Assembly (NCBI GenBank): GCA_036378155.1
Contig: DASUXA010000057.1
Span: 1 to 64,000, forward strand
DNA from: DASUXA01 sp036378155
GTDB lineage: Bacteria; Actinomycetota; Actinomycetes; Mycobacteriales; Micromonosporaceae
DNA length: 64,000 nucleotides
Direction: 5' to 3'
Below the pieces are notes generated by a model that was given only the letters and a program-made list of their open reading frames with translations, was not told where the DNA came from and searched no databases. The position numbers and the translations under genes are program-made. Within the stretch, counting starts at the first letter, position 1. Every line of letters starts with the position of its first letter. Below, piece after piece: positions 33,848-43,344 of this stretch.

Positions 33848-33858
33848 CCGCCGTCTCG

Positions 33859-35241
33859 TCAGGCGTCGGCGCGCAGCCGCGTGTACCGCTCGGCTGCCGC
33901 CGTCATCGACGCGATGTCCTGCGCGCTCGGTTCCAGTCGGGTCCAGGCGGGCCGGCTGCCGACGCGGCCCAGGGCGAGCGCGGCGGCGCCCCGGATACCG
34001 GTCTCCGGGTCGGACACGATCTCGACCGGACGCCCGAACGCCGCCGCCAGAGCGCGGCACCACCACGGTGACGCCGCCACGGCGCCGCCGCAGAGTACCG
34101 GTGTGGCCGGCGCCGGCAGCGCCTGCTCGACCTGGGCGAGCCCGTGCGCGAGTTCGAAGCAGACGCCTTCCAGCAGCGCGGCGAGCACGTGTTCGGCGGT
34201 ACTGGCGAAGCTCAGCCCGGACAGCAGCCCGCTGCCGGCGGGGATCTGTTCCGGCGGGCGGGTACCGGCGAGCAGCGGCACGACGGTGAGCCCGTGCGAG
34301 CCCGGTACCAGGGTCGGCGACGGCTGCGGGTCGGGTAGCCGCAGGTTCCGCACCGCCCAGGCGTGCACGTTGCCCCCCGCCGAGGACGCGAACCCGGTCA
34401 CCACCCGGTCGTGGTCGACCCGGTACCGCCACACGCCGGGCGCGAGCCTCGGCAGCGCGCCGGTCACCCGCTGCACCACCCGTACCGCCGCCGACGTGCC
34501 GACGGTGACCGCCACGTGTCGCTCGTCCCAGCAGCCCGCCCCGACGTTCGACGCCGCCCCGTCGCCGGTGGGCGGGGCCCAGCGCGCCTCGGCGAGGGCG
34601 GGCCAGCGCCGGGCGTACCGGGTGGAGAGCCGCCCCGCCCAGCCGGCGGGCGCCAACGGGTCGAGCGTGGACGGGTGGGTACCGGCGAGGGACAGCGCCT
34701 CCTCGTCCCAGCACATCGCCGCGGTGTCGAGCAGACCGGTACCGGACGCGAGCGACACGCTGGTGGTCCGCTCGCCGAGCAGGCTGCCGAGCACGTAGTC
34801 GGGCAGCCCGGTGAACCGGGTCGCGGTCGGCGCGAGGCGGCGCAGCCAGGGCAGCCGGACGGTCCAGTACAGCCCGTGGTACCACGAGCCGGTGCGCTGG
34901 TGGAACGCCTCCGGGTCGGTCGGAGCCGACCCCGGCTGCTCGCCGGGTCGGGTGTCCGCCCAGGTGACGGCGGCGGTGACCGGGGCGCCGGAGCGGTCCA
35001 ACCCGATGATCGAGTGCCACTGCGCGGAGGCGGCGACGGTGTGTACCCCGGACAGTCGCGGGTGCAGTTCGTCCAGGCAGGCGACGAGACCGGCGAGGTA
35101 GTCGTCGGGGTCGAGGGTGCCGGAGCCGTCCGGTCCGGCGTGCAGGGTCACCTTCCGGCGGGCGAGCGCGACCGGTGCGCCGTCCTCGTCGACGGCGACG
35201 GCACGGACCGAGGAGGAGCCGAGGTCGAGGGCGACGAGCAC
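33859..35241 (-). CDS. FGGY-family carbohydrate kinase (gluconokinase-like)
   Basis: A 460-residue sugar kinase with two ASKHA domains. The N-terminal phosphate-binding LVALDLGSSSVRAVAVDEDG is present, then DTRPGEQ, and in the second domain GTSAAVRVV (phosphate 2) and LCGGAVAASPWWCRALA (adenosine). It should phosphorylate a sugar or polyol acid; gluconate is suggested by the pattern but is not proved. I chose the GTG at 35241, 7 bases after TAGGCT, over another GTG at 35262. Its promoter is back-to-back with that of the YcaQ-like gene at 35287. Confidence 0.83.
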   Translation of the reverse strand: MLVALDLGSSSVRAVAVDEDGAPVALARRKVTLHAGPDGSGTLDPDDYLAGLVACLDELHPRLSGVHTVAASAQWHSIIGLDRSGAPVTAAVTWADTRPGEQPGSAPTDPEAFHQRTGSWYHGLYWTVRLPWLRRLAPTATRFTGLPDYVLGSLLGERTTSVSLASGTGLLDTAAMCWDEEALSLAGTHPSTLDPLAPAGWAGRLSTRYARRWPALAEARWAPPTGDGAASNVGAGCWDERHVAVTVGTSAAVRVVQRVTGALPRLAPGVWRYRVDHDRVVTGFASSAGGNVHAWAVRNLRLPDPQPSPTLVPGSHGLTVVPLLAGTRPPEQIPAGSGLLSGLSFASTAEHVLAALLEGVCFELAHGLAQVEQALPAPATPVLCGGAVAASPWWCRALAAAFGRPVEIVSDPETGIRGAAALALGRVGSRPAWTRLEPSAQDIASMTAAAERYTRLRADA

Positions 35242-35248
35242 AACCGGG

Positions 35249-35278
35249 AGCCTAACTGTCACAGCCGGGCGCTACCGT
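35249..35278. promoter_or_regulatory. Back-to-back leaderless promoters
   Basis: TAGGCT on the minus strand (35249-35254) stands 7 bases before the FGGY kinase start, and TACCGT on the plus strand (35273-35278) stands 8 bases before the YcaQ-like start. Only 45 bases separate the two start codons, so the -35 regions of each would overlap the other promoter. Both genes may thus be co-regulated or compete for polymerase. Confidence 0.5.
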
Positions 35279-35286
35279 GCCAGGCG

Positions 35287-36498
35287 ATGTCCGCCGAGAC
35301 CTTGTCCCCAGCCCAGGCGCGCCGGATCGCGCTCGCCGCCCAGGGCTTCGTCGACCCGCGCCCGACCGGCGCGATCGACCTCCGTCATCTGCGCCGTGTG
35401 CTGTCGCGGGTCGGTCTGTTCCAGATCGACTCGGTCAACGTGCTGATGCGCGCCCACTATCTCCCGATGTACAGCCGCCTCGGTCCTTATCCGCCCGACC
35501 TGCTGGACCGTGCGGCATACCGGTCGCCCCGGCACCTGTTCGAATACTGGGGTCACGAGGCGTCGCTGCTGCCGGTCGACGCCCATCCGCTGTTGCGCTG
35601 GCGGATGGCCCGGGGTCATGCCTGGGGCAGTGTGGCGCGGCTCGGACGCGAGCAGCCCGACCTGCCGCATCGCGTCCTCGACGAGGTCCGCGCCAGGGGT
35701 CCGCTGACCGCCGCGGAGATCGAGCACGACGCGCCGCGACCCACCGGCAACTGGGGCTGGAACTGGTCGGCGGTGAAGACCGCGCTGGAGTGGCTGTTCT
35801 GGCACGGCGAGGTGACGGTGTCCCGGCGCGACGGGGCGTTCGCGCGGGTGTACGACGTCCCCGAGCGGGTGCTGCCGGCGACCGTGCTGAACGCGCCGAC
35901 CCCGGACCCGTCCGACGCGCGACGGGAGCTGGTGCGGCGGGCGGCGGTCGCCCTCGGCATCGCCACCGACCGGGATCTGCGCGACTATTTCCGGCTGCCG
36001 GTCGAGGGCTTCGTGGACGCCGTCCGCGACCTGGTCGACGCGGGGGAGTTGGTTCCGGTCCGGGTGCCCGGCTGGCGCGGCGCGACCTACCTGCACCGCG
36101 ACGCCCGGCTGCCCCGGTGGGTCCGGGCGAGCACGCTGGTCAGCCCGTTCGACCCGCTGGTGTGGTTCCGACCGCGCACCGAGCGGATCTTCGGTTTCAC
36201 GTACCGCATCGAGATCTACGTGCCGGCGGCGCAGCGGGTGTACGGGTACTACGTCCTGCCGTTCCTGCTCGGCGACCGGCTGGTGGCGAGGGTCGACCTG
36301 AAGGCCGACCGGGCTGCCGGAGTGCTGCGGGTTCCGGCGGCGTGGGGCGAGCCGGACGCCCCGCCGGAGACCGCGCCGGCGCTGGCCACCGAGTTGGTCC
36401 GGCTCGCGGGCTGGCTGGGTCTGGGCGAGGTCGCCGCGCCGGACGCCGGTGACCTCGCGGCGCCGCTGAAAGCCGCGCTCGCCGAGCGCGGCGACTAG
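35287..36498 (+). CDS. YcaQ-like winged-helix DNA glycosylase (crosslink repair)
   Basis: A 403-residue protein of the HTH_42/YcaQ (AlkX) family, which unhooks DNA interstrand crosslinks by glycosylase activity. The hallmark QxD motif is QIDSVNVL near residue 52, after LRRVLSRVGLFQ. The middle region has tandem winged-helix elements (PRPTGNWGWNWSAVKTALEWLFWHGEVTVSRRDG) and the C-terminus holds LVSPFDPLVWFRPRTERIFGF and YGYYVLPFLLGDRLVARVDLKADR, which are family hallmarks. The ATG at 35287 follows TACCGT by 8 bases. Confidence 0.88.
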   Translation: MSAETLSPAQARRIALAAQGFVDPRPTGAIDLRHLRRVLSRVGLFQIDSVNVLMRAHYLPMYSRLGPYPPDLLDRAAYRSPRHLFEYWGHEASLLPVDAHPLLRWRMARGHAWGSVARLGREQPDLPHRVLDEVRARGPLTAAEIEHDAPRPTGNWGWNWSAVKTALEWLFWHGEVTVSRRDGAFARVYDVPERVLPATVLNAPTPDPSDARRELVRRAAVALGIATDRDLRDYFRLPVEGFVDAVRDLVDAGELVPVRVPGWRGATYLHRDARLPRWVRASTLVSPFDPLVWFRPRTERIFGFTYRIEIYVPAAQRVYGYYVLPFLLGDRLVARVDLKADRAAGVLRVPAAWGEPDAPPETAPALATELVRLAGWLGLGEVAAPDAGDLAAPLKAALAERGD

Positions 36499-36562
36499 CC
36501 GGGCGGACGCAGACCGGACGGGTTCGGGTACGGTGAAGGCGTCGTCGATCAGGTGAGGTTCG

Positions 36563-37102
36563 ATGAGCGAGGTCGTGGAGCACCCGGTGGCCGCGATGGC
36601 GCCCGACCAGCCGTACCCGGTCCACCCGTACCCGGTGCACCAGCACGTCGCGGCTCCGGACCGGTTCACCGCGTTCCTCCTGCGGGTGGCAAAGCGCTCG
36701 CCGCGCTGGGCGGGACCCGCCGCGATCCTGGCGTGCTTCGCCAGCGGAGCGGTGTACACCCTGGTCAGCGACCCGACCGACGCCGACGCGAGTTCCGTGA
36801 CGACGTGTCTGGTGAAGCTCACCACCGGCTTCGACTGCCCAGGCTGCGGGGGCACCCGCGCGTTCTGGTACCTGTTGCACGGCGACCTCCCGGCCGCCGC
36901 TCGTCACCACGCGCTGGTCACCTTCGCGGCGCCGTTCCTGCTGTACATGTACGTCGCCTGGGCGGGCAACCGGCTGTTCGGCTGGCGGCTGCCGATGCTG
37001 CGCCCGTCGCCGACCGTGATCTCGGTGTTCCTCGCGGCGTGGGGTGTGTTCACCGTGGTCCGCAACCTGCCCTGGGCGGCGTTCACCTGGATGTACGTCT
37101 GA
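36563..37102 (+). CDS. DUF2752 membrane protein
   Basis: A 179-residue protein with about four membrane helices, after a long Pro/His/Tyr-rich head (PYPVHPYPVHQHV, residues 18-30). The family hallmark CPGCGGTRAFWYLLHGD near residue 93 is intact; its Cys pair may bind a metal or form a disulfide. Family function is not established. A ribosome site GGTGAGG precedes the ATG. It is the second of a convergent-free run of plus-strand genes leading to thyX. Confidence 0.85.
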   Translation: MSEVVEHPVAAMAPDQPYPVHPYPVHQHVAAPDRFTAFLLRVAKRSPRWAGPAAILACFASGAVYTLVSDPTDADASSVTTCLVKLTTGFDCPGCGGTRAFWYLLHGDLPAAARHHALVTFAAPFLLYMYVAWAGNRLFGWRLPMLRPSPTVISVFLAAWGVFTVVRNLPWAAFTWMYV

Positions 37103-37170
37103 GCCGGCACGACGGCGGCACCGGCGCGGCGGTTGGACCGGCGACCTGGGGTCAAGCTAGGGTCACGGAC

Positions 37171-37923
37171 GTGCCGCAGATCGCTTCTCCGCAGGTCAGA
37201 CTGATCGCCTGGACCCATTTCGAGCCGCCGCCGGACGTACCGTGGTCGACCGACGCGGAAGGCGGCGAGGCGCTCGCCGAGTTCGCCGGCCGAGCCTGCT
37301 ACCAGTCTTGGCACAAGCCGAACCCGGCGACCGCCACCAACGCCGGATACCTGCGCCACATCCTCGAGGTCGGCCACCTGTCGGTACTCGAACACGGCGT
37401 GGTCACCTTCTACTTCACCGGCGTGTCGCGGTCGTTCACCCATGAGCTGATCCGCCACCGGCACTTCTCGTACTCGCAGCTGTCGCAGCGGTTCGTCCCG
37501 GAGCGGGACGCCGCGATGGTCGAGCCGGGCGTCATCGCCGACGACCCCGAACTGCACAAGCTGTTCGAGGAGGCGACCGAGGCGAGCGTGCGGGCGTACG
37601 AGGACCTGCTCGCCGGCCTGGAGCGGCGGTTCGCGGACGTGCCGAACGCGACGCTGCGCCGCAAGCAGGCGCGTCAGGCGGCCCGGTCGGTACTGCCGAA
37701 CGCGACCGAGACGCGAATCGTGGTGACCGGCAACTATCGCGCGTGGCGGCACTTCATCTCGATGCGTGCCACGGAACACGCCGACGTGGAGATCCGTGAA
37801 CTGGCCGTGGAGTGTCTACGGCAGTTGCAGCGGGTCGCGCCGAACGTGTTCGCCGACTTCACCATCTCCACCCTCGACGACGGCACCCAGATCGCGGCCA
37901 GTCCGTACACCTGGGAATCCTGA
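37171..37923 (+). CDS. thyX: Flavin-dependent thymidylate synthase ThyX
   Basis: Makes dTMP from dUMP with FAD and methylenetetrahydrofolate. The 250-residue protein has the ThyX signature RHRHFSYSQLSQRFV, preceded by LEHGVVTFYFTGVSRSFTHELIRH and followed by GNYRAWRHFISMR. The GTG at 37171 lies 7 bases after TAGGGT, so the transcript is leaderless. Neighbouring dapA and rnj in this order are typical of actinobacteria. Confidence 0.96.
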   Translation: MPQIASPQVRLIAWTHFEPPPDVPWSTDAEGGEALAEFAGRACYQSWHKPNPATATNAGYLRHILEVGHLSVLEHGVVTFYFTGVSRSFTHELIRHRHFSYSQLSQRFVPERDAAMVEPGVIADDPELHKLFEEATEASVRAYEDLLAGLERRFADVPNATLRRKQARQAARSVLPNATETRIVVTGNYRAWRHFISMRATEHADVEIRELAVECLRQLQRVAPNVFADFTISTLDDGTQIAASPYTWES

Positions 37924-37951
37924 CCCGGCTCGGGCGTCGTCGGCTCGTCGT

Positions 37952-37999
37952 TCGCGCCGGGCTCGGACCCCGTCGGACGCGGGCTCGCGCCGGGCTCGG
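37952..37999. repeat. Two 15-bp copies in the thyX-dapA gap
   Basis: TCGCGCCGGGCTCGG occurs at 37952-37966 and again at 37985-37999. It lies in the 205-base gap before dapA, which is otherwise GC-rich with the dapA -10 TAGGTT (38117-38122) near its right end. No function is evident. Confidence 0.4.
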
Positions 38000-38128
38000 C
38001 GCGGTGGCGCTCGCGCTGCCTCGGGGCGGCGTCGGTCGCGGCGCGCGGTCGGGGTCGGCGGCGACCGACCGGGGCAGCTACCAGGATCACCTCGCTCCCC
38101 CGTCACCCCCTTCCGCTAGGTTGGCAGC

Positions 38129-39034
38129 ATGACACGCTCCGTCCCGGACCAGCGCCGGCCATTCGGCCGCCTGATCACCGCGATGATCACGCCTTTTCAC
38201 GCGGACGGTTCGCTCGACGCGGACGGCGCCGCGCGGTTGGCCACCTATCTGGTCGACGAGCAGGGGCACGACGGACTGGTGGTGAGCGGCACCACCGGCG
38301 AGTCGCCGACCACCAGCGACGCCGAGAAGGAGATCCTGCTGCGTGCCGTGGTCGAGGCGGTCGGCGACCGGGCGCGGGTGATCGCCGGGGTCGGCAGCAA
38401 CGACACCCACCACACCGTCGAGTCCGCCCGCGCCGCCGAGAAGGCCGGCGCGCACGCGCTGCTGGTCGTCACGCCGTACTACTCCAAGCCGCCGCAGGCG
38501 GGCCTGATCAGGCACTTCACCACCGTCGCCGACGCGACCGGGCTGCCCGTCATGCTGTACGACATTCCGGGGCGCACCGGCACCCCCATCAGCAGCGACA
38601 CGCTGGTACGCCTCGCCGAGCACCAGCGGATCGTCGCGGTCAAGGACGCCAAGGGCGACATCGCGGAGACGTCCTGGGTGCTCGCCCGGACCGACCTGGC
38701 GTACTACTCGGGCGACGACAAGAACACCCTGCCGCTGCTCGCGGTCGGCGCGGTCGGCGTCGTCGGGGTGCCGACACACCTGTTCGGTCGGCGGACCAAG
38801 ACGATGATCGAGGCGTTCGAGCGCGGCGACGTGGCGGAGGCGCTGCGCCTGCACCGCGAACTGCTGCCCGCGTTCCTCGGGTTCTTCCGCACCCAGGGCG
38901 TGATTCTGACCAAGGCGGCGCTGCGGTTGCGCGGACTGCCCGCCGGGCCGGTACGTCCCCCGCTGGTCGACGCGACCGATGCGGAGGTGGCCCGACTGCG
39001 CGCCGACTGCGCCGAGGCCGGCCTCGACTTGTGA
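38129..39034 (+). CDS. dapA: 4-hydroxy-tetrahydrodipicolinate synthase
   Basis: First committed enzyme of diaminopimelate and lysine synthesis. The 301-residue TIM barrel has the substrate-binding SGTTGESPTTSDAEK, VTPYYSKPPQAG, the conserved YDIPGRTG with its proton-relay Tyr, and the Schiff-base Lys in IVAVKDAKGD. The ATG at 38129 follows TAGGTT by 6 bases. rnj follows after 31 bases and the two may be co-transcribed. Confidence 0.95.
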   Translation: MTRSVPDQRRPFGRLITAMITPFHADGSLDADGAARLATYLVDEQGHDGLVVSGTTGESPTTSDAEKEILLRAVVEAVGDRARVIAGVGSNDTHHTVESARAAEKAGAHALLVVTPYYSKPPQAGLIRHFTTVADATGLPVMLYDIPGRTGTPISSDTLVRLAEHQRIVAVKDAKGDIAETSWVLARTDLAYYSGDDKNTLPLLAVGAVGVVGVPTHLFGRRTKTMIEAFERGDVAEALRLHRELLPAFLGFFRTQGVILTKAALRLRGLPAGPVRPPLVDATDAEVARLRADCAEAGLDL

Positions 39035-39065
39035 CACCGCGAAGCCGTGAACGAAGGAACTGTCT

Positions 39066-40754
39066 GTGACCTACGCACACCCTGAGCTCGGCCCACCACC
39101 GCCGCTGCCCGAGGGCGCCCTGCGGGTGATCCCGCTGGGCGGGCTCGGCGCGATCGGGCGCAACATGACCGTCTTCGAGTACGACGGCAAACTGCTGATC
39201 GTCGACTGCGGCGTGCTCTTCCCGGATGTGGACCAGCCCGGTGTCGACCTGATCCTGCCCGACTTCACCCCGATCCTCGACCGGCTGGACGACGTACAGG
39301 CGATCGTGCTGACCCACGGGCACGAGGACCACATCGGCGCGGTGCCGTACCTGCTCGCGCACGCCAGCCACATTCCGCTGGTCGGATCGCAGTTCACGCT
39401 CGCCCTGGTCGAGGCGAAGCTGGCGGAGCGGCGTATCGAGCCGTACACGCTCACCGTCCACGAGGGACGCGCCGAACAGCTCGGCCCGTTCACCTGCGAG
39501 TTCTTCGCGGTGAACCACTCCATCCCGGACGCGCTCGCGGTGGCGATCAAGACCCCGGCCGGGGTCGTCCTGCACACCGGCGACTTCAAGATGGACCAGT
39601 TGCCGGTCGACGGTCGGCTGACCGACCTCGCCGGGTTCGCCAGGCTCGGCGCGGAAGGCGTCGACCTGCTGCTGTCGGACTCGACCAACGCCGAGGTTCC
39701 GGGGTTCGTCACACCGGAACGCGAGATCGGTCCGGTGCTCGACTCGATCTTCCGGGGCGCGACCGGGCGCATCATCGTCGCGTCGTTCGCGTCTCACGTC
39801 CACCGGGTCCAGCAGGTGCTCGACGCAGCGCAGGACCACGGGCGCAAGGTCGCGTTCATCGGCCGGTCCATGGTGCGCAACATGGGCATCGCCCGCGACC
39901 TGGGGCTGCTGCGCATCCCCGCCGGGCTGCTGGTGGGGCTCGACGAGGCGACCACGCTGCCCGCCGACCAGATCGTGCTGATGTCGACCGGTTCCCAGGG
40001 CGAACCGATGAGCGCCCTGGGGCGGATGGCGACCGGCGACCACCGGCACATCTCAATCGAACCCGGCGACACCGTCGTGCTCGCCTCCTCGCTGGTGCCG
40101 GGCAACGAGACCTCGGTGTACCGGGTGATCAACCAGTTGTCCCGGCAGGGCGCGTTCGTGATCCACAAGGACGTCGCGCGGGTGCACGTGTCCGGGCACT
40201 CGCCTGCCGGCGAGCTGCTGTACCTGCTCAACGTGGTGCGTCCGAGCAATTTCCTGCCGGTACACGGGGAATGGCGGCACCTGCGGGCGCACGCGCGCCT
40301 CGCGGTCGAGTCCGGCGTGGCGCCCGATCGGGTCGTGCTGTGCGAGGACGGGGACGTGGTCGACCTCGTCGACGGTCGCGCGTCCCTGGTCGGGCACGTC
40401 CGCTCCCGGTACGTGTACGTCGACGGTCTGGCGATCGGCGACGTGGGCGAGTCGCTGCTCACCGAGCGGCGCATCCTCGGCGACGGCGGGTTCATCGCCG
40501 CGACCGTGGTCGTCGACTCGGTCACCGGCAAGGTGGTCGGCGGTCCGACCGTCTCGGCGAAGGGGTTCTCCGACGACCCGACCGTGTTCGAAGCGGTGAT
40601 CCCGCTGATCACCGAGGCGCTCGACCGGGCGGCAGCCGACGGCATCGCCGATCCGCACCAGTTGCAGCAGATCGTCCGCCGTACCGTGGGGCGCTGGGTC
40701 AACGACACGTACCGGCGTCGACCGATGATCGTGCCGAACGTGGTCGAGGTCTGA
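39066..40754 (+). CDS. rnj: Ribonuclease J
   Basis: A metallo-beta-lactamase/beta-CASP RNase with 5'-exo and endo activity for mRNA turnover and rRNA processing. The 562-residue protein has the metal motif LTHGHEDHIGAVPYLL (HxHxDH) and a second DSTNAEVPG; the beta-CASP motif C is SGHSPAGELL near 375, with LPVHGEWRHL following. The C-terminal domain is complete. The GTG at 39066 is preceded by GAAGGAACT. Actinobacteria carry this gene next to dapA. Confidence 0.96.
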   Translation: MTYAHPELGPPPPLPEGALRVIPLGGLGAIGRNMTVFEYDGKLLIVDCGVLFPDVDQPGVDLILPDFTPILDRLDDVQAIVLTHGHEDHIGAVPYLLAHASHIPLVGSQFTLALVEAKLAERRIEPYTLTVHEGRAEQLGPFTCEFFAVNHSIPDALAVAIKTPAGVVLHTGDFKMDQLPVDGRLTDLAGFARLGAEGVDLLLSDSTNAEVPGFVTPEREIGPVLDSIFRGATGRIIVASFASHVHRVQQVLDAAQDHGRKVAFIGRSMVRNMGIARDLGLLRIPAGLLVGLDEATTLPADQIVLMSTGSQGEPMSALGRMATGDHRHISIEPGDTVVLASSLVPGNETSVYRVINQLSRQGAFVIHKDVARVHVSGHSPAGELLYLLNVVRPSNFLPVHGEWRHLRAHARLAVESGVAPDRVVLCEDGDVVDLVDGRASLVGHVRSRYVYVDGLAIGDVGESLLTERRILGDGGFIAATVVVDSVTGKVVGGPTVSAKGFSDDPTVFEAVIPLITEALDRAAADGIADPHQLQQIVRRTVGRWVNDTYRRRPMIVPNVVEV

Positions 40755-40784
40755 CCGGCGGGGGATCCAGGTCCGGCGGGGCCG

Positions 40785-41414
40785 CTAGTCGCCGAGCAGC
40801 CAGCCGTGCGCGTCGGCGAGGCGTACCGCCTCGGCGCGGGTGCGGGCTCCCGTCTTGCCGATCGCCGCCGACAGGTGGTTGCGCACCGTACCCTCCGACA
40901 GTCCCAGGGCGGCGGCGATGTCGGCGACGGTACCGCCGTCGCGTGCCGCTCGCAGCACGTCCGTCTCCCGTCGGGTGAGCGGGCTTTCACCGCGTACCAG
41001 GGTTTCCGCCGCGAGCGCCGGGTCCACCACCCGCAACCCCCTCGCCACCCGGCGCACCGCCTCGGCGAGCTGCCGGGCAGGGGTGTCCTTGACCACGAAT
41101 CCGCTCGCCCCCGCCGCCATGGCGCGACGCAGGTAGCCGGGGCGACCGAACGTGGTGACCATCAGGACCCGGCAGGACGGGACCGCGGCGCGCAGCGCCG
41201 CGGTCGCGCCGATCCCGTCCAGCCCCGGCATCTCCACGTCGAGCAGCGCCACGTCGGGTCGGGTACGGCGGGCTTCCGGCACCACCTCGTCGCCCCGACC
41301 CACCTCGGCGACCACCTCCAGGTCCGGTTCGAGCCCGAGCAGCGCCGCCAGCGCGCCCCGGACCAGCGCCTGGTCGTCGGCGAGCAGCAGGCGTACCCGT
41401 TCCGGCGCGCCCAT
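40785..41414 (-). CDS. NarL/FixJ-family response regulator
   Basis: A 209-residue transcription factor. The REC domain has phosphoacceptor Asp59 (DVALLDVEMPG), and the C-terminal LuxR-type HTH is SPLTRRETDVLRAARDGGTV then IAAALGLSEGTVRNHLSAA. It pairs with the histidine kinase encoded immediately upstream; their stop and start overlap by one base (TGATG). The adjacent ABC exporter genes in the same operon are the probable regulon. It resembles DesR- and LiaR-type regulators of envelope or lipid stress. Confidence 0.88.
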   Translation of the reverse strand: MGAPERVRLLLADDQALVRGALAALLGLEPDLEVVAEVGRGDEVVPEARRTRPDVALLDVEMPGLDGIGATAALRAAVPSCRVLMVTTFGRPGYLRRAMAAGASGFVVKDTPARQLAEAVRRVARGLRVVDPALAAETLVRGESPLTRRETDVLRAARDGGTVADIAAALGLSEGTVRNHLSAAIGKTGARTRAEAVRLADAHGWLLGD

Positions 41415-42616
41415 CAGGGCACCCGCAGCCGGAGCAGGAAACCGCCGTCCACGGAGCGTCCCACGGTCACCTCGCCGCCGATCTCGCCGGCGCGTTCCCG
41501 CAGCCCGGCGAGGCCGTGCCCGGCGACGCCGCGCTCACTGCGGTCGGTACCGGCGCCGTCCGGTCCCCGCCCGTCGTCGGTGATCTCCACCTCGTGCGGG
41601 CTGAGCTGGATACGGCAGCGCCGCGCCCCGCTGTGCCGTACCACGTTGGTCACGCCCTCCCGGATCGCCCAGCCGAACAACTCGGCGCGGTCCGGGGGTA
41701 CCACCGCCCCGTCGCCCGGCACGTCGGCGCTGATGCCTGCCGCCGCCAGCGCGGTACGCGCGCTCGCCAGCTCCTCGTCCACGGTGACCTCCCGGTACCC
41801 GTTCACCGCCGCGCGCACGTCGGCGAGCGCGTCGCGTGCCAACTGTTCCACCTCGCCGATCTCCCGTTCGGCGCGGTCCGGGGCGAGTCGTACCAGCCGC
41901 CCCGCGAGTTCCGCCTTCACCGCGACGACGGTGAGCGAGTGCCCGAGGATGTCGTGCAGGTCGCGGGCGAACCGGTGCCGCTCGTTGAGGACCGCGAGCC
42001 GGGTGATCTCCTCGCGGGCCGCGGCGAGCTGGGCGTTGCGCTGTACCAACTGCACCACGCCCCACATCGCGACCGCCGCCACGAACACCTGGAACGTCAG
42101 TCCGCCCAGGTCGCCGGCCCAGCCGTGGACCGTCGCCGGTACCGCCAGCGACACGATCAGCAGCACCCCGACCGCGATCGCGGAGGCGACGGCGGGCAGC
42201 AGGAACACCGCCATGACAGCGAGGTACACCAGTACGCCGAGGGCGTGCCGCCCGACGCTGACGATCATGACGGTGGCGAGCAGCACCGCCCCGCCGCCGA
42301 TCGCGATCAGCGTGGGCAGCGACATCTGCCTGCCCTGGCGGCGCACGATCCGCGCCATCGCGAACGCCATGCAGTACAGCAGCGCGAACAGTGTCGTCGA
42401 CGCCGTGCCGACGATCCGGCCCACCGGGTCGGGGTTGTGCCACGCGCCGCCGATCGCCGGAGCCAGGTACACCAGCCAGATCGCCGCCCACAGCCACGCG
42501 TAGCGCCAGCGGTTCGCCACCGCGGTGTCGTTCACCCCGGCAAGGGTATCGACGCGGGTCGCCCGACGGGCCACCCGGTCGGTGGCCCGTCGGATCTGCG
42601 ACGTCGCGGTCGTCAT
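41414..42616 (-). CDS. DesK-like sensor histidine kinase
   Basis: A 400-residue membrane kinase with about six N-terminal transmembrane segments (about 38-190) and no large extracellular domain, so it likely senses the membrane itself. The HisKA_3 site is NERHRFARDLHDILGHSLTV with phosphoacceptor His221; the HATPase has REGVTNVVRHS, DDGRGPD and GHGLAGLRERA. The start ATG at 42616 overlaps the permease stop (ATGA). It is the sensor for the adjacent response regulator. Confidence 0.88.
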   Translation of the reverse strand: MTTATSQIRRATDRVARRATRVDTLAGVNDTAVANRWRYAWLWAAIWLVYLAPAIGGAWHNPDPVGRIVGTASTTLFALLYCMAFAMARIVRRQGRQMSLPTLIAIGGGAVLLATVMIVSVGRHALGVLVYLAVMAVFLLPAVASAIAVGVLLIVSLAVPATVHGWAGDLGGLTFQVFVAAVAMWGVVQLVQRNAQLAAAREEITRLAVLNERHRFARDLHDILGHSLTVVAVKAELAGRLVRLAPDRAEREIGEVEQLARDALADVRAAVNGYREVTVDEELASARTALAAAGISADVPGDGAVVPPDRAELFGWAIREGVTNVVRHSGARRCRIQLSPHEVEITDDGRGPDGAGTDRSERGVAGHGLAGLRERAGEIGGEVTVGRSVDGGFLLRLRVP

Positions 42617-43344
42617 GCCCGTGCGGTGTCGGCGCGGAACCGTACCGCCGCGACCAGCGCGAGCCCGACCGCCCAGGCGACGAGCACGCCGACCGCGCGC
42701 CCGGCGACGGCGTGGTGGAACAGCGGACCGCGAGCGATCTCGCCCGCCCAGTACGTCGGGGTGAACTTGGCGATGCTGCGCATCGTGGCGGGCATCTGGG
42801 TGATCGGGATCCACAGCCCGCCGATCGCCGCCAGTACCGTGATCACCAGCCCGCCGATCTGCTGGGCGCTGTCCGGTCGGGCGAGGTAGCCGAGCGCCAC
42901 GCCCAGCGCCGCGAACGGCAGCGTGGACAGCCAGGCGCCCACCCCGATGCCCAGCCATTGGCCCGCCGGCAGCCGGACCCCGAGGACCAGCGCGCCGACC
43001 AGGAACGTGACCAGCGTCGGCGGGATCGCCATGAGCAGCGACAGGATCACCTTGCTCAGCACGTACCGGCCGGGGGTCAGCGGGGTGAGCCGCAGTTGGC
43101 GGTTCCAGCCGAGTCCACGTTCGACGGCGATGGTCCCGCCGCTGCCCGTCGCCGCCACCATCGCGGCGTACACCGCCATGCTGGCCATGATGTACTCCGC
43201 GCCGGTCACCCCGTCGAGCGTGTCGTGCTTGGCGGAGCTACCGAAGATGAGCAGGACCAGCGCGGGCAGCAGCATGCTCAGCAGCAGCAGTCGCCGGTTG
43301 CGGATCAGGCGGCGGATCTCCATGCGCAGGTAGGTGGCGTTCAC
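42613..43344 (-). CDS. ABC-2 type transporter permease
   Basis: A 243-residue protein with six membrane helices in the ABC-2 arrangement: RRLLLLSMLLPALVLLIFG, then a second at about 55-75, VILSLLMAIPPTLVTFLVGAL, WLSTLPFAALGVALGYLA, VITVLAAIGGLWIPITQMP (with the family ITQMP), and the last near the C-terminus. It exports an unknown substrate with the ATPase encoded upstream (43341-44267). A drug or lipid target is plausible from the linked DesK-like sensor. Confidence 0.87.
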   Translation of the reverse strand: MNATYLRMEIRRLIRNRRLLLLSMLLPALVLLIFGSSAKHDTLDGVTGAEYIMASMAVYAAMVAATGSGGTIAVERGLGWNRQLRLTPLTPGRYVLSKVILSLLMAIPPTLVTFLVGALVLGVRLPAGQWLGIGVGAWLSTLPFAALGVALGYLARPDSAQQIGGLVITVLAAIGGLWIPITQMPATMRSIAKFTPTYWAGEIARGPLFHHAVAGRAVGVLVAWAVGLALVAAVRFRADTARA

